A DNA stretch of 64,000 bases from DASYLJ01 sp964432595 (GTDB lineage: Bacteria > Desulfobacterota > Binatia > DP-6). The notes beneath the pieces were generated by a model, which ran no database searches, was not told the DNA's origin, and was given only the letters and a program-made list of their open reading frames with translations. Made by a program: the position numbers and the translations under genes. Shown here one piece after another: positions 25,195-35,300 of the stretch; the first letter of the stretch is position 1; each line of letters opens with the position of its first letter. The DNA is taken from the NCBI GenBank assembly GCA_964432595.1, contig CAYSOF010000021.1, positions 60,435 through 124,434 of the forward strand, in the 5' to 3' direction.

Positions 25195-27311
25195 TCCGCC
25201 GCACGCTCACGGTGGCGGCGATCGTGCTGGCTGCGGGCCCCGTGCTCGCGGTGCCCACCCTGCCCGACAGCATTCGCGTCGTGCCGGTCTATGCGACGCC
25301 GCCTGCGGTCCGCGTGTCCTGGATCGAGCTGCCGATCGACGACAACGCCTTGTACTACAACATCCACAAGCGCGTCGGCACGACGGGGCCGGACGTCGCC
25401 ATCGGCGTGGTCGCCGCCGCCGAAGAGGGCTTGCTGAGCGAGTTCCTCGATCTCGACGTCGTGCCGGGCACGTCCTATCGCTACCGGCTCGAAGCCTGCG
25501 ACGAAACGGGCTGCGTCAGCGACGCCGGCTTCACCACGTCGGTGGACACGGTGTGGCCGATCTCCGGCGGCCGGCGTGTCGTGACCGGCTTCAACGAGAA
25601 CATCGGCTGGGCCGGACTACGCGGCGAGGACCTGGCGCCCGTCGGGTTCCACGACGGCGTGGATCTCGGGCGTACGACCGTCGACCCCGCCGCCGCCGAC
25701 ACCGTCCGCGCGCCACGTGGCGGAGTCGTCGTGGACATCTCAGAGCCGGAGGTGCCCACGGACGACGACGACTTCATCGAGATCGTCGTCGACGTCGGCG
25801 GCGGACACTTCGAGTTCGACGGCTTCAACCACATATCGTCGGCGGCGCCGAACCCGGTGATGGTGGGGGACGTCGTGCGCCCCGGCCAGACGATCGCCAG
25901 GATCGGCACGCGCCACTTCGAGGGATCGGAGACCGATCACGTCCACTACCAGCTCAGGGAGAAGGGCAGGCGACGGCCGACGATCCGGCACCCGCTGTCG
26001 GTCTTCCGCGACGCCGCCGATCGCGATCCGGGCGGCCACGCGCCCAAGCTCGACGACGAGAATCGCGACGGGCGGACGGCGCTCTACTTCAACCATGCGA
26101 ACGGCCAGCTCATCCCCTACGACCGGGACACGCATCCACTGCGCGGAGACGTCGACGTTGCGGCGGAGGTGATGGATCAGCAGGGGACGGCGCCGCACCA
26201 GGCGCCGATCCGGCTCGGCTACTGGATCGAGGGACCGCTGCCGGCCGCGGAGCACCTCGACGACGTGAAGAGCGCCGCGAACCCCTATCGTCTCTACGAC
26301 TACCGCACCGATTACTGGGGTCTCGCGCCGGCCACCGCGTGCGATCTCATCTCCTCCGTCCACGACTTCGCCAATGCCGGATGCGGGACGCTGGGCTGTG
26401 TCGGCAGCCCCGGCGTCGGGTGTCCGACGACGCTTCCCGGCCACACGATCGCGTGGCCGTGGCCGATCCTGCACCACTTCGTCGTCACGCACGCCGGAAC
26501 GGAGACCGGAGCGCGCACCGGCATCGCCAAGACCCAGTTCTGGCGCACGGCCGCCAAGGACGACGGCGGGCCGGTCGGTTCGACGCACGCGAACTACGCG
26601 AACCAGCCGACGACGACGAAGGGGTGGGAGGCGCGGTTCCCCGACGGCGACTACACGGTGCATCTGCTCGCGTCGGACCTGGTGCACACCGACGTCGACC
26701 TCACCCTGCCGCCCACCCGGCTCGAGAACTTCGCGCCGTTCATCCGGGAGGTGCTGCTGACCGTCGACGTGGACGGGAATCCCGGCACCGGCCATCCCGA
26801 CACGCCGAATTGCGAGGTCGCGGTGTACCACTACCAGCACGCGGCGCGACGCGAGTATCCCGATCGCACACCGCTCGCCGTCGCGCGGGCGGCGGCCGCG
26901 GAGCAGCCCATCCGGGCGGGCAAGCAGGTCTGCGTGCAGGTGCGCTTCTCCGAGCCGATGTCCACCGCCGCGATCGAGCTGGTCGGCCAGCGCGGTGCGG
27001 GCGCGACGGTGGCGGCTCCCCAGAGCACGCTCCTGAAGACCCATCAGGACAACGACACGGTGTACGCGTTCGTCACGCTCACGGCCGATCCGTCCGGCGG
27101 CAAGGACTCCTCCCTCGCGAACGACGAGAAGGACGTCGCGATCCGCGTGACGGGTCAGGACCGGCGCGACGGCGCCAACGTCCGCCGGACCCTCGACACC
27201 GACGGCGACGGCATCGCGAACGCTGCGGCCGACGTGAATCATCTGGTGAAGATCGACCTCTCGCCCATGAAGAAGGCGGTCCAGGTCGACCGGACGTCGG
27301 TGCGGCCATGA
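25191..27311 (+). CDS. Secreted M23-type metallopeptidase with Fn3-like domain
   Basis: A 706-residue exported protein (signal VIRRTLTVAAIVLAAGPVLA, GTG start overlapping the previous stop). An Fn3-like domain (about 30-125: RVVPVYATPPAVRVSWIELP, YRYRLEACDETG) is followed by an M23/LytM-like domain (about 135-275). All four zinc/catalytic positions look present: H154 and D158 (HDGVD), H214 (FNHIS) and the H250-x-H252 pair (HVHYQ). M23 enzymes cut Gly-containing or peptidoglycan cross-link peptides. The remaining 430 residues are beta-rich, with an acidic DTDGDGIAN calcium-type motif near the end. Substrate is unknown. Confidence 0.8.
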   Translation: MIRRTLTVAAIVLAAGPVLAVPTLPDSIRVVPVYATPPAVRVSWIELPIDDNALYYNIHKRVGTTGPDVAIGVVAAAEEGLLSEFLDLDVVPGTSYRYRLEACDETGCVSDAGFTTSVDTVWPISGGRRVVTGFNENIGWAGLRGEDLAPVGFHDGVDLGRTTVDPAAADTVRAPRGGVVVDISEPEVPTDDDDFIEIVVDVGGGHFEFDGFNHISSAAPNPVMVGDVVRPGQTIARIGTRHFEGSETDHVHYQLREKGRRRPTIRHPLSVFRDAADRDPGGHAPKLDDENRDGRTALYFNHANGQLIPYDRDTHPLRGDVDVAAEVMDQQGTAPHQAPIRLGYWIEGPLPAAEHLDDVKSAANPYRLYDYRTDYWGLAPATACDLISSVHDFANAGCGTLGCVGSPGVGCPTTLPGHTIAWPWPILHHFVVTHAGTETGARTGIAKTQFWRTAAKDDGGPVGSTHANYANQPTTTKGWEARFPDGDYTVHLLASDLVHTDVDLTLPPTRLENFAPFIREVLLTVDVDGNPGTGHPDTPNCEVAVYHYQHAARREYPDRTPLAVARAAAAEQPIRAGKQVCVQVRFSEPMSTAAIELVGQRGAGATVAAPQSTLLKTHQDNDTVYAFVTLTADPSGGKDSSLANDEKDVAIRVTGQDRRDGANVRRTLDTDGDGIANAAADVNHLVKIDLSPMKKAVQVDRTSVRP

Positions 27312-27877
27312 GGACGCTCGTCGCGATGCTCGCGCTCCTCGTGCTCCCCGCGGTTGCGCGCGCGGACTCCGCGGCGCCGCTCCCGCTCGACGCGCTCATC
27401 GACGGCGCCCAGGAGATCGTCGTCGGCGAGGTCGTCGCGTCGGAGGGGCGCTGGGACGGAACGCTCGTCGTCACCGACGTCCGGGTGCGCGTCGACGAGT
27501 CGCTGAAGGGCGGCGCGCCGCGCGAGATCACGCTGACCCAGCCGGGCGGCACTGCCGTGCATCCGCGGCTGGGAGCGCGGGTGACCACGCAGGCCTCGAG
27601 TGCGACGCCGTTCGGCGTCGGCGAGCAGGTCGTGCTGTTCGTCGTCACACGGGAGGGACGGCGGCAGCTCGTCGGCGGCGCGCAGGGCAAGCTCGTCGTC
27701 GCGCCGGCGCCGGCGGCCGCGTCCGGTGCCCGCGGCGCGAAGGCGAAGCGCGACGGCACCGTCGCCGTCGGACCGAAGCGGCTCGGGCCGGCGGATGACG
27801 GCGCCATCCGCGGCCGCGACATGACGCTCGACGAGCTGCGCGCACGGATCGACGCGCGCGCGGGAGCGAAGCCGTGA
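27308..27877 (+). CDS. Small exported protein in the matrixin operon
   Basis: A 189-residue product with a Sec signal (MRTLVAMLALLVLPAVARA). The mature N-terminal half (about 30-130) is a compact beta domain: ALIDGAQEIVVGEVVASEGRW, TDVRVRVDESLKGG, and FGVGEQVVLFVVTREGRRQLVGGAQGKLVV. The strand and turn pattern could fit an OB-like barrel; I cannot name the family. A Lys/Arg/Gly linker and a short C-terminal helix follow (MTLDELRARIDARAG). ATG overlaps the previous stop (ATGA) and the stop overlaps the next GTG. The position directly before a secreted protease makes a partner or inhibitor role possible, but that is inference. Confidence 0.75.
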   Translation: MRTLVAMLALLVLPAVARADSAAPLPLDALIDGAQEIVVGEVVASEGRWDGTLVVTDVRVRVDESLKGGAPREITLTQPGGTAVHPRLGARVTTQASSATPFGVGEQVVLFVVTREGRRQLVGGAQGKLVVAPAPAAASGARGAKAKRDGTVAVGPKRLGPADDGAIRGRDMTLDELRARIDARAGAKP

Positions 27878-28248
27878 GGCGTGTCGCGTCCGCGCTGCTC
27901 GCGCTGCTCGTGGCCGTGCCCGTCGGGGCGCAGGACGCCGGCACCGCGATGCCCGAGGCGCCGGTCGCCGCGATCGAGGCGACACCACCGGCCGGCGCGC
28001 CGATGGCCGTTCGCCCGACGGATGCGGAGACGCCACCGCCGCCGCCCCCGGTCGTGACCCCGCCGCCGGCGCCGCCGGGCAGCACCACGGTCGAGGTCGA
28101 CGCCGAGACGCGGCCGCCGGAGAACGACACGCGGCGCTTCCTCTTCCGCGACGTGACCGATCGCACGGAGCCGCGCGCGAAGACGCTCGCGGAGCGCAAG
28201 GCGGCGGTCGAGGCGCTGCGCCAGAGGCTCGGAGGGGCGCGCCGGTGA
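27874..28248 (+). CDS. Small proline-rich exported protein
   Basis: A 124-residue product with a Sec signal (VRRVASALLALLVAVPVGA, GTG start). The mature protein is Pro/Ala-rich with a run of consecutive Pro at about 53-58 and a second Pro block at about 62-68, then an acidic-to-basic tail and a short C-terminal helix (KTLAERKAAVEALRQRLGG). Such a protein could span the periplasm or serve as a flexible linker partner. Both ends overlap neighbours by four bases (GTGA), so it is firmly within the operon. No family recognised. Confidence 0.7.
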   Translation: MRRVASALLALLVAVPVGAQDAGTAMPEAPVAAIEATPPAGAPMAVRPTDAETPPPPPPVVTPPPAPPGSTTVEVDAETRPPENDTRRFLFRDVTDRTEPRAKTLAERKAAVEALRQRLGGARR

Positions 28249-31200
28249 TCCGTTCGTTCCTGCTCGCCCTGCTCGTGGCGTCGCTCGGCTGGAGCGACGT
28301 CGCGCGTGCGGGCGGGAACATCCAGATCCGGCATCCCGACGATCCGTCGCAGATCGTCGGCGCGCACTGGGATCAGCGGCGCATGCCGATCCACTGGGTG
28401 CTCAGCAAGGACGGGTTGCCCGGCTCCGGCCTGACGAACGCGACGCTCGAGGCCGAGCTGCAGAGCGCGTTCGCGTCGTGGGACGCGCTGCCGACGGCCG
28501 CCGTCTCGTTCGTCTACGACGGCCAGGTCGACGCGCGCGACGGCCGCGGCTCGGGCGCCTTCGCGGCCGGCGTCGACGGCCGGAACCTCGTCACGTTCAC
28601 CGATCCGGACTTCGTCTTCGACGGCCAGCTCGCCGTCACGCTGACGACGTACTTCACCGACGACACCGTCGTCACCGCTGCGAACGCCGATCTCGACGGC
28701 GACGGCGCCGCAGACCTTCCGACCGGCACGTATGCCGCGGGCAGCGTCTTCGACGCCGACATCGTCTTCAACTCGTCGATCGCGTGGGCCGTCTCCGGCG
28801 CCGACGGCACCTTCGACGTGCAGGCGGTTGCGCTGCACGAGGTCGGCCACCTGCTCGGGCTCTGCCACTCGGGCATCCGCCACGCCGTGATGTGGCCGTT
28901 CCTTGGCGCCGACCCCCTGCGCGTGCCGTCGGTCGACGACGTCGCGTGGCTCTCGCACCTGTATCCCGAGCAACCCGCGCAGTCGGCCGCGTTCGGTCGC
29001 ATCGCCGGCAAGGTCACCAACGGCGCCAACGAGCTGCCCGTGCTGGGGGCGCACGTCTACGCCGTCGATCCCGCCACGCAGGCGCCGGTCGTCGGCGGCT
29101 ACTCCGCGGACGACGGAACGTTCGTGCTGCCGGTGCCGCCCGGATCCCATCTGCTCGCCATCGAGCCGCTCGACGGCGACCCGCCCGGGCTCGAGCCGTT
29201 CCGGGTGAACGAGGTCGTCGCGTCGACGCTCGACACCTCGTTCCCCGAGGAGTATCGCGACGCGAGCGAGGGCGCCGTCGAAGGCGACGCCACCGCGTTC
29301 GAGCTGATCGCGGTCACCGCCGGCGCGACGACGGGCGGACGCGACGTCGTGACGAACACGCTGACGCTGCCGGGTGCCAGCGCGCGGCTCGCGCCCGGGT
29401 TCAACCTGTTCGCCTGGCCGCTCGGCGTGCCGGCGGGCGCCACCGCGTTCGAGCTGCTGTCCGTGCTCGGCGGCCCCGGCGTGGTCGCGTCCGTCGACCG
29501 CTACGTGCCGAAGACCGGCGCCTTCGAGCGCGCCGAGCACGTCGGCGGCGTCGCCCGCGGCGCGGACTTCCCGCTCCGCGGTGGCGAAGGCTTCGTCGTC
29601 CACATGCTCGAGGAGCGGATAGCCGGCTTCACCGGTGGGCCCGACTGCCCGCGGCTGGCGCTCACGCCCGGGCTGAACCTGATCGGGGTGCCGTGCCGGC
29701 CGCCGGGCTACACCGCATTCAAGCTGCTCGAAGACCTCGGCTCCGCGGTCGAGGTCGATCGCGTGGCGCGCTGGGATACGGACGCGAAGGCCTATCGGAC
29801 GGCACGCTACGAGAACGGCGTACCCGCGGGCGACGATTTCCCGATCGCGCGTGGCGAGGGCTACATGGCGATCATGCGGATCGCCAAGGGCGGCGTCCGC
29901 CTGCCGCGCGCGAACCGCCCGACGACGCCGCAGATCAGCGGCCTGTCGCCGGGCCGCGGCGTGCCCGGCACCGTCGTCGCCATCCTCGGCGAAGGATTCT
30001 CGGCCGACCGGACCAAGAACCTCGTCACGTTCGGCGGCATTCCCGCCGCCGTGATCGTCGCTTCGACGACCACGCTGACCGCCGCCGTGCCGGGTGCCGC
30101 CGCGAGCGGGCCCGTGCAGGTGACCGTCGGCGGGCAGGCCAGCAACACGCTCGACTTCGTCGTCGAGCCGGCCGTCGTGCCCGTGCCGCCGGGGGGCACG
30201 CTCGAGCTGGTCTCCGGGCAAAGCGTGCAGGCGACGCTCGACCAGGACGGCGAGCAGGACCGCTACACGTTCACCGCGCTCGCGGGCTCGGTGGTGACGG
30301 TCACCGCGGAGGCGATGGTGCCGGGGCAGCCCGACCTGCTGCTGGTCCTCGAGGACCCGTACGGCACCATCGCGACCAGCGACGACAACGGCGGCGGCGG
30401 GACGACCCCGCGCATCAACAACTTCGCGCTCACGGCGAGCGGCACGCACACCATCGTCGTCACCAACGTGCCGGGCAGCGGCGCGGGCGCGTACCGACTC
30501 TCGCTCGCGATCGCGACGAAATCCGCCGAGACCCAGCTCTCGATCCTCGGCGGCGACAACCAGACCGCCGAGCAGGGCACGGCGCTCGACGAGCCGCTCG
30601 AGATCTTCGCGACGGGTCCGACCGGCGCACCGCTCGCCGGCGTCCCGGTGTCGTACGTGGCGACCGAGGTCGAGATCACGGCCCAGTCGGCAGGGCCGAT
30701 CGTGGCGGCCACCGTCGTCGTCGCGACGAACGCCTCGGGCATCGTCCGGATCGAGAGCGTGCTGCCGAACACGCCCGGCGTGTTCGAGATCCAGGTCAGC
30801 ATCCCGAACGGCAAGCCGGTCACGTTCAAGGTCGCCGCCGTCTCGAAGCGCGTCCAGAGCGTGACGATGTCGGGCAACAACCAGAGCGGCACCGCCGGAC
30901 ACGCGTTGCCGCAGCCGCTCGAGATCGCACTGCACGACCCGACCGGCGCGCCCGTGGCCAATGCGCTCGTCTCGTTCCAGCTCGTCAGCGGCGGCGGCCA
31001 GCTGACGCCCGCCGGCCGCCAGCTCAGCAACGCCGCCGGCATCGTGCGGACGGTGTTCACGCTCGGGAAGGACACGTCGAAGCCGCAGCTCGTCGCCGCC
31101 TTCGTGCCGGGCCGTGCGAAGCCGCTGATTTTCGAGGCGCAGTCGAACCATGGCCCGGCCCGCAAGATCGAAGCCGACAAGACGACGTTCCACCGCCTGA

Positions 31201-32330
31201 CCCTCGGCGTGCGGGTCCTGAACGCGCTCTTCGTGCGGGTGCTCGACGAGTTCGGCAATCCCGTGCGCGGCGCGACCATCGACTACACCGCGCCCGCCGG
31301 CCTCACGATCACGCCGGGCGTCGGCCCGGACGGCGAGACGTTCCCCGGCTTCGAGACGAACCAGAACGGCCTCCACGTCGCCGCGATCGAGGTGCCGATG
31401 CACGCGCACCCGTCGTTCCCGAGCGACCTCGCGTCCGCCGTGCTGCCGACGATCGACGAGTTCGGGCACGAGCTGCGGTCGCCGTACACGATCACCGCGC
31501 GGGTCCACGGCACGTCGATCCAGCGCTCGTACCACGCGGCCGTCGACATGGGGCCGCGGCTCATCGACGACGTGCAGACGCAGCGCTCCGGCTCGATCGG
31601 CGCGCCGCTCGACGGCACCGTCGACATGCGCCTCGTGCGTGTCGAGCGCGTGAATCGCGGGGCCAACAACGACTTCCGCGACGACGACTTCACCCGCCTG
31701 CGGGAGATGCACGTACCGGGCGCGGTGGTCCTCGTGGACGTGTCGCGTCGCGACGGCAACGACGAGGGCGCGTTCGGGCTCACGTCGACGACCGCGTCGC
31801 TCGTCGAGGCCATCACCGGGGCGAACGGGCTCATCACGATCCCGATCACGGGCGGCGACGTGTCGGGCCTCGTCGACATCACGGGTCGCATCCACAGCGT
31901 CCACGTCGTCTTCGCGAACGCCAACAACGTGTCGGCCGACTTCAAGGATCCCACGGCGCTCTCGCAGACGTCGGTGGTCCGCGTCACCGGTCCACGGCTG
32001 ACGATCGAGCTCACCGACAGCGGCAGCGGCGTCGACCTGGCGACCGTGGTCGCGACGCTCAACGGGACGAAGTTCTTCGACGGGCAGGCGCCGCCGCTCG
32101 AGCTGCCGTCGTTCCCGGACAGGATCGACATCACCGCCGGCGGGCGGCGGCTCGACCCCCGCACCATCCGTGAGCTGGTGGGGCTCGGCGCGTTCGAGCG
32201 CGTGATCCTCGACTACTGGCCGAGCCGTCCGCGGCTGCTCGCGAACAACCAGCTCCGGGTCGGACCGTCGGCCGACCGCGCCGGCAACCCGGATCCGTCG
32301 ACCGCCGCGGAGAACTTCCCCTTCCCATGA
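28245..32330 (+). CDS. Large secreted matrixin-type metalloprotease with Ig-like modules
   Basis: A 1361-residue secreted protein. Signal peptide 1-22. Peptidase M10-like domain (about 30-245) with the zinc motif HEVGHLLGLCH (H198, E199, H202, H208) and a Met-turn M216. Then: carboxypeptidase-regulatory-like domain (about 248-330), two copies of an APGFNL/TPGLNL module of about 85 residues (about 380-560), IPT/TIG domain (565-645), bacterial pre-peptidase C-type domain (655-755), and at least two Big_1-like Ig domains (765-865, 870-965). The remaining 400 residues are beta-rich. GTG start overlaps the previous stop; the stop overlaps the next ATG. Zinc ligands are complete, so activity is likely; substrate unknown. 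Confidence 0.85.
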   Translation: MIRSFLLALLVASLGWSDVARAGGNIQIRHPDDPSQIVGAHWDQRRMPIHWVLSKDGLPGSGLTNATLEAELQSAFASWDALPTAAVSFVYDGQVDARDGRGSGAFAAGVDGRNLVTFTDPDFVFDGQLAVTLTTYFTDDTVVTAANADLDGDGAADLPTGTYAAGSVFDADIVFNSSIAWAVSGADGTFDVQAVALHEVGHLLGLCHSGIRHAVMWPFLGADPLRVPSVDDVAWLSHLYPEQPAQSAAFGRIAGKVTNGANELPVLGAHVYAVDPATQAPVVGGYSADDGTFVLPVPPGSHLLAIEPLDGDPPGLEPFRVNEVVASTLDTSFPEEYRDASEGAVEGDATAFELIAVTAGATTGGRDVVTNTLTLPGASARLAPGFNLFAWPLGVPAGATAFELLSVLGGPGVVASVDRYVPKTGAFERAEHVGGVARGADFPLRGGEGFVVHMLEERIAGFTGGPDCPRLALTPGLNLIGVPCRPPGYTAFKLLEDLGSAVEVDRVARWDTDAKAYRTARYENGVPAGDDFPIARGEGYMAIMRIAKGGVRLPRANRPTTPQISGLSPGRGVPGTVVAILGEGFSADRTKNLVTFGGIPAAVIVASTTTLTAAVPGAAASGPVQVTVGGQASNTLDFVVEPAVVPVPPGGTLELVSGQSVQATLDQDGEQDRYTFTALAGSVVTVTAEAMVPGQPDLLLVLEDPYGTIATSDDNGGGGTTPRINNFALTASGTHTIVVTNVPGSGAGAYRLSLAIATKSAETQLSILGGDNQTAEQGTALDEPLEIFATGPTGAPLAGVPVSYVATEVEITAQSAGPIVAATVVVATNASGIVRIESVLPNTPGVFEIQVSIPNGKPVTFKVAAVSKRVQSVTMSGNNQSGTAGHALPQPLEIALHDPTGAPVANALVSFQLVSGGGQLTPAGRQLSNAAGIVRTVFTLGKDTSKPQLVAAFVPGRAKPLIFEAQSNHGPARKIEADKTTFHRLTLGVRVLNALFVRVLDEFGNPVRGATIDYTAPAGLTITPGVGPDGETFPGFETNQNGLHVAAIEVPMHAHPSFPSDLASAVLPTIDEFGHELRSPYTITARVHGTSIQRSYHAAVDMGPRLIDDVQTQRSGSIGAPLDGTVDMRLVRVERVNRGANNDFRDDDFTRLREMHVPGAVVLVDVSRRDGNDEGAFGLTSTTASLVEAITGANGLITIPITGGDVSGLVDITGRIHSVHVVFANANNVSADFKDPTALSQTSVVRVTGPRLTIELTDSGSGVDLATVVATLNGTKFFDGQAPPLELPSFPDRIDITAGGRRLDPRTIRELVGLGAFERVILDYWPSRPRLLANNQLRVGPSADRAGNPDPSTAAENFPFP

Positions 32331-35300
32331 GGAACCGCGTCGCAGCATTGCTCGTCTTCGTGCTCGCGTGCGCCGCGCCGGCCGTCGTGCGCGCTGCGGC
32401 CCCGCTGCCGCGCGACGTCGTCGTCACGGACGTCACGCCGGGCGGCTTCACCGTGACGTGGACGGCGGAGCCGGGCACCGGCACGCTGCAGGTCTTCCGC
32501 GACGTCATGGGCACGGTGCCCGCGCAGGGCGTGACGGTCGAGAGCGGTCCGCTGCTCGGCGGCGACGCGGCCGCGTCGGCGGCGCTCGGCGTGTACCGCG
32601 TGCGCGTGAGCGGCATGGCGCTGGTCCGGCCGCTGTTCTTCCGCACGGTGACGACGCCGCTCGCCGGTGGTGCGCCACTCCTGGAGCCGGTCGCCGGCAA
32701 GGCGCTCCCGTCGGCGGTCACCATCTCGCAAATCATCGCGCGTTCGGCGAACGGCATCGGGGCGAACGTGACGCGCAGTGGTCCGGGTACGCCGGTGCCT
32801 GGTGCGCTGGTAAGGGTGCGGATGGTCGGAGGCCGCCAGTCGCTCTCGGCGCTCGCGGGCGACGGCTACGGCGGCGCGCTCGGCGCGGTCGACCTGGCGA
32901 ACCTGCAGGGAATCGACGGCACGCCGAGCGGCGGCGAGCCGACCGTCGTCGAGGCGCTCGCAGGGACGCTCGGTCGCGCGCGCCTCACCGTGCCGCTCGA
33001 CGTCAACGCCGGCTTCGGCGCGCTGCAGCAGGTGGCGCTCGCGGTGGCGCCCGTTCCGGACTCCGACGGTGACGGCATTCCGAACGACTGGGAGACGGAC
33101 TACGGTCTGAACCCCGGCAATCCGAACGATGCGGGCACCGACACCGGTGACGGCGACGGGCTCACGGCGCTGCAGGAGTACCGTCTCGGCACCGACCCGA
33201 ACGTCGCCGACACCGATGGGGACACGCTGAACGACGGGGAGGAGGTCGCGCGCGGCACGATCGCGACGATCTGGGACACCGACCGCGACGGCTTCAGCGA
33301 TTTCATCGAAATCCCCCTCGGGACGAACCCGCTCGATGCCGACACCGACGACGACGGCTGGGAGGACTCCCTCGACGCGTCTCCCCTCGACCCGACCGTC
33401 ATCACGCTCAGCGACATCGACCAGGACGGTGTGCTCGACGCGGAAGACCTGTGTCCCACCGTGGCCGATCCGGCGCAGACGGACACCGACGGTGACGGCC
33501 TCGGCGACGCCTGCGACCCGGACGACGACGACGACGGCGAGCCGGACGGCAGCGACCTCTGCCCACTCTTGGCGGAGCCCGGCGGGCTCGACGGCGACGG
33601 TGACGGCCTCGGCGATGCGTGCGACAGCTGCCCGGCGCTCGCCTCCACCGACCTGACGAACACCGACGGCGACGCGCTCGGCGACGTCTGCGATCCCGAC
33701 GACGACAACGACTTCGTGCCCGACTTCGGCCCGCCATCCGCGTCGAACCTGCCGTTCGTCTTCACCAGTACGACGGCGATCGTCGACACGTCGCTGCCGC
33801 CCGTCGCGGCGTCGAACGCCTTCGTCGGCATCTCGAAGCGCCTGCCCGGCGATCTCCGCATCGTGACGCTCGGCTTCTTCGATCTGAAGAACCGCACCTT
33901 CCTGCCCGGACCGCCGCTCAGCCCGGCGGACGCCGCCGCGCCGGGATGGCTGGGCGTGCAGGTCGACACCAACGAGTGCGACTGCTTTACGCTCGCCGGC
34001 ACCGAGACGATCACCATCGCGACGGACGAGGGCAACGTGACCGCCGTCCTGCCGCTCGGGGCCGAGACGCTCGGCCATGTGATCTTCGTCTCCGAGGACG
34101 GCTCGACGTTCGAGGCGACCAGCGTGGCGCAGGGCATCCTCGTGACGCTGCTGCGCTCGTCGCAGCCGCCGCTGCCCCTCGACAACTGCCGGCTCGTCTT
34201 CAACCCGGACCAGAAGGACGTCGACGGCGACGGCCTCGGCGACGCGTGCGACGGCTCGACCGGCACGACGACGGTCACCACCAGCACGACGACCACGACG
34301 CGCGCCCCCTTCCCGACGACGACCACGACGCTGCCGGACGGCAAGTCGTCGTTCCTCTACGTCACCAACAGCGTCAACGGCTTCAACCCGCTCGCCGAGC
34401 AGAACCTGATGCGCTTCGACGGCGCCACCGGCGCGCCGCGCGGCGTCGCCGGCAATCCGGCGAGCGCGCTGTTCGTGCCGCACACGCGGCCCGGGTCGCG
34501 GCTGCTGTTCCCGAACGGCCTGGCGGGCGGCGTGCGCAACGACGTCTACGGCGTGGCGTCGCTCGAGATCTTTCGATGGGACGCCACCACCGGCGCCAAC
34601 CTCGGAGTGAGCGGTAACCCGTTGTCGGCGCACATCCCGCGGCCATCCGGCAGCCAGCCCGACCAGGTACAGCTCGGTCCCGACGGACTGCTGTGGGTGA
34701 TGAGCCCGCAGCAGCAGAACATCCTGCGCGCGCACCCGGAGACGGGGAAGCTCGTGAGCACGTTCGTGCAGTACCCGCAGTCGGGCAATCCGGACTTGCT
34801 CTGGGCGTTCCTCGTGACGCCCGAGGGTGTAGTGTACGTCGCGCGCGGCGACGGCGATCGTAGCGAGGTGCTGCGGTACGACGCCCTCACCGGCGCGCCG
34901 TTGCCCGGCCCAGGACAGCTCGGCGCGCGCTTCGTGCTGAACGGGTTCTTCCAGCGTGCCAGCGGGCTCGCCATCGGTCCGGAGGGCGACCTCTACCTGT
35001 CCGACATCAACGCGCACGAGATACGCGCGTTCGACGGCACGACGGGGGCGCCGCGCGGCGTCTTCGTCGGGTCGAGCCTCGCGACGAACGGCGGCATGCG
35101 GAACCCGACCGACCTCGCGTTCGGCCCCGACGGCCACCTCTACGTCGCCAGCAGCGGCAGCGGCGCCGTGCTGCGGTTCCACGGCTTCACCGGCGCGTTC
35201 CTCGACGCGTTCGTGCCGAAGGGACAGGGCGGACTCATCCGACCGACCGCGTTGCTGTTCTACGCCGCCGACACGCCGGCGGCCTCGACGACGTCCACGA

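Noticed and set aside
27645..32348. A 1567-codon open frame antisense to the matrixin gene
   Set aside because: It is biased to Arg/Ala/Asp/Val, has no domain sense, and overlaps a clearly coding frame with zinc motifs. High GC makes long antisense frames common.
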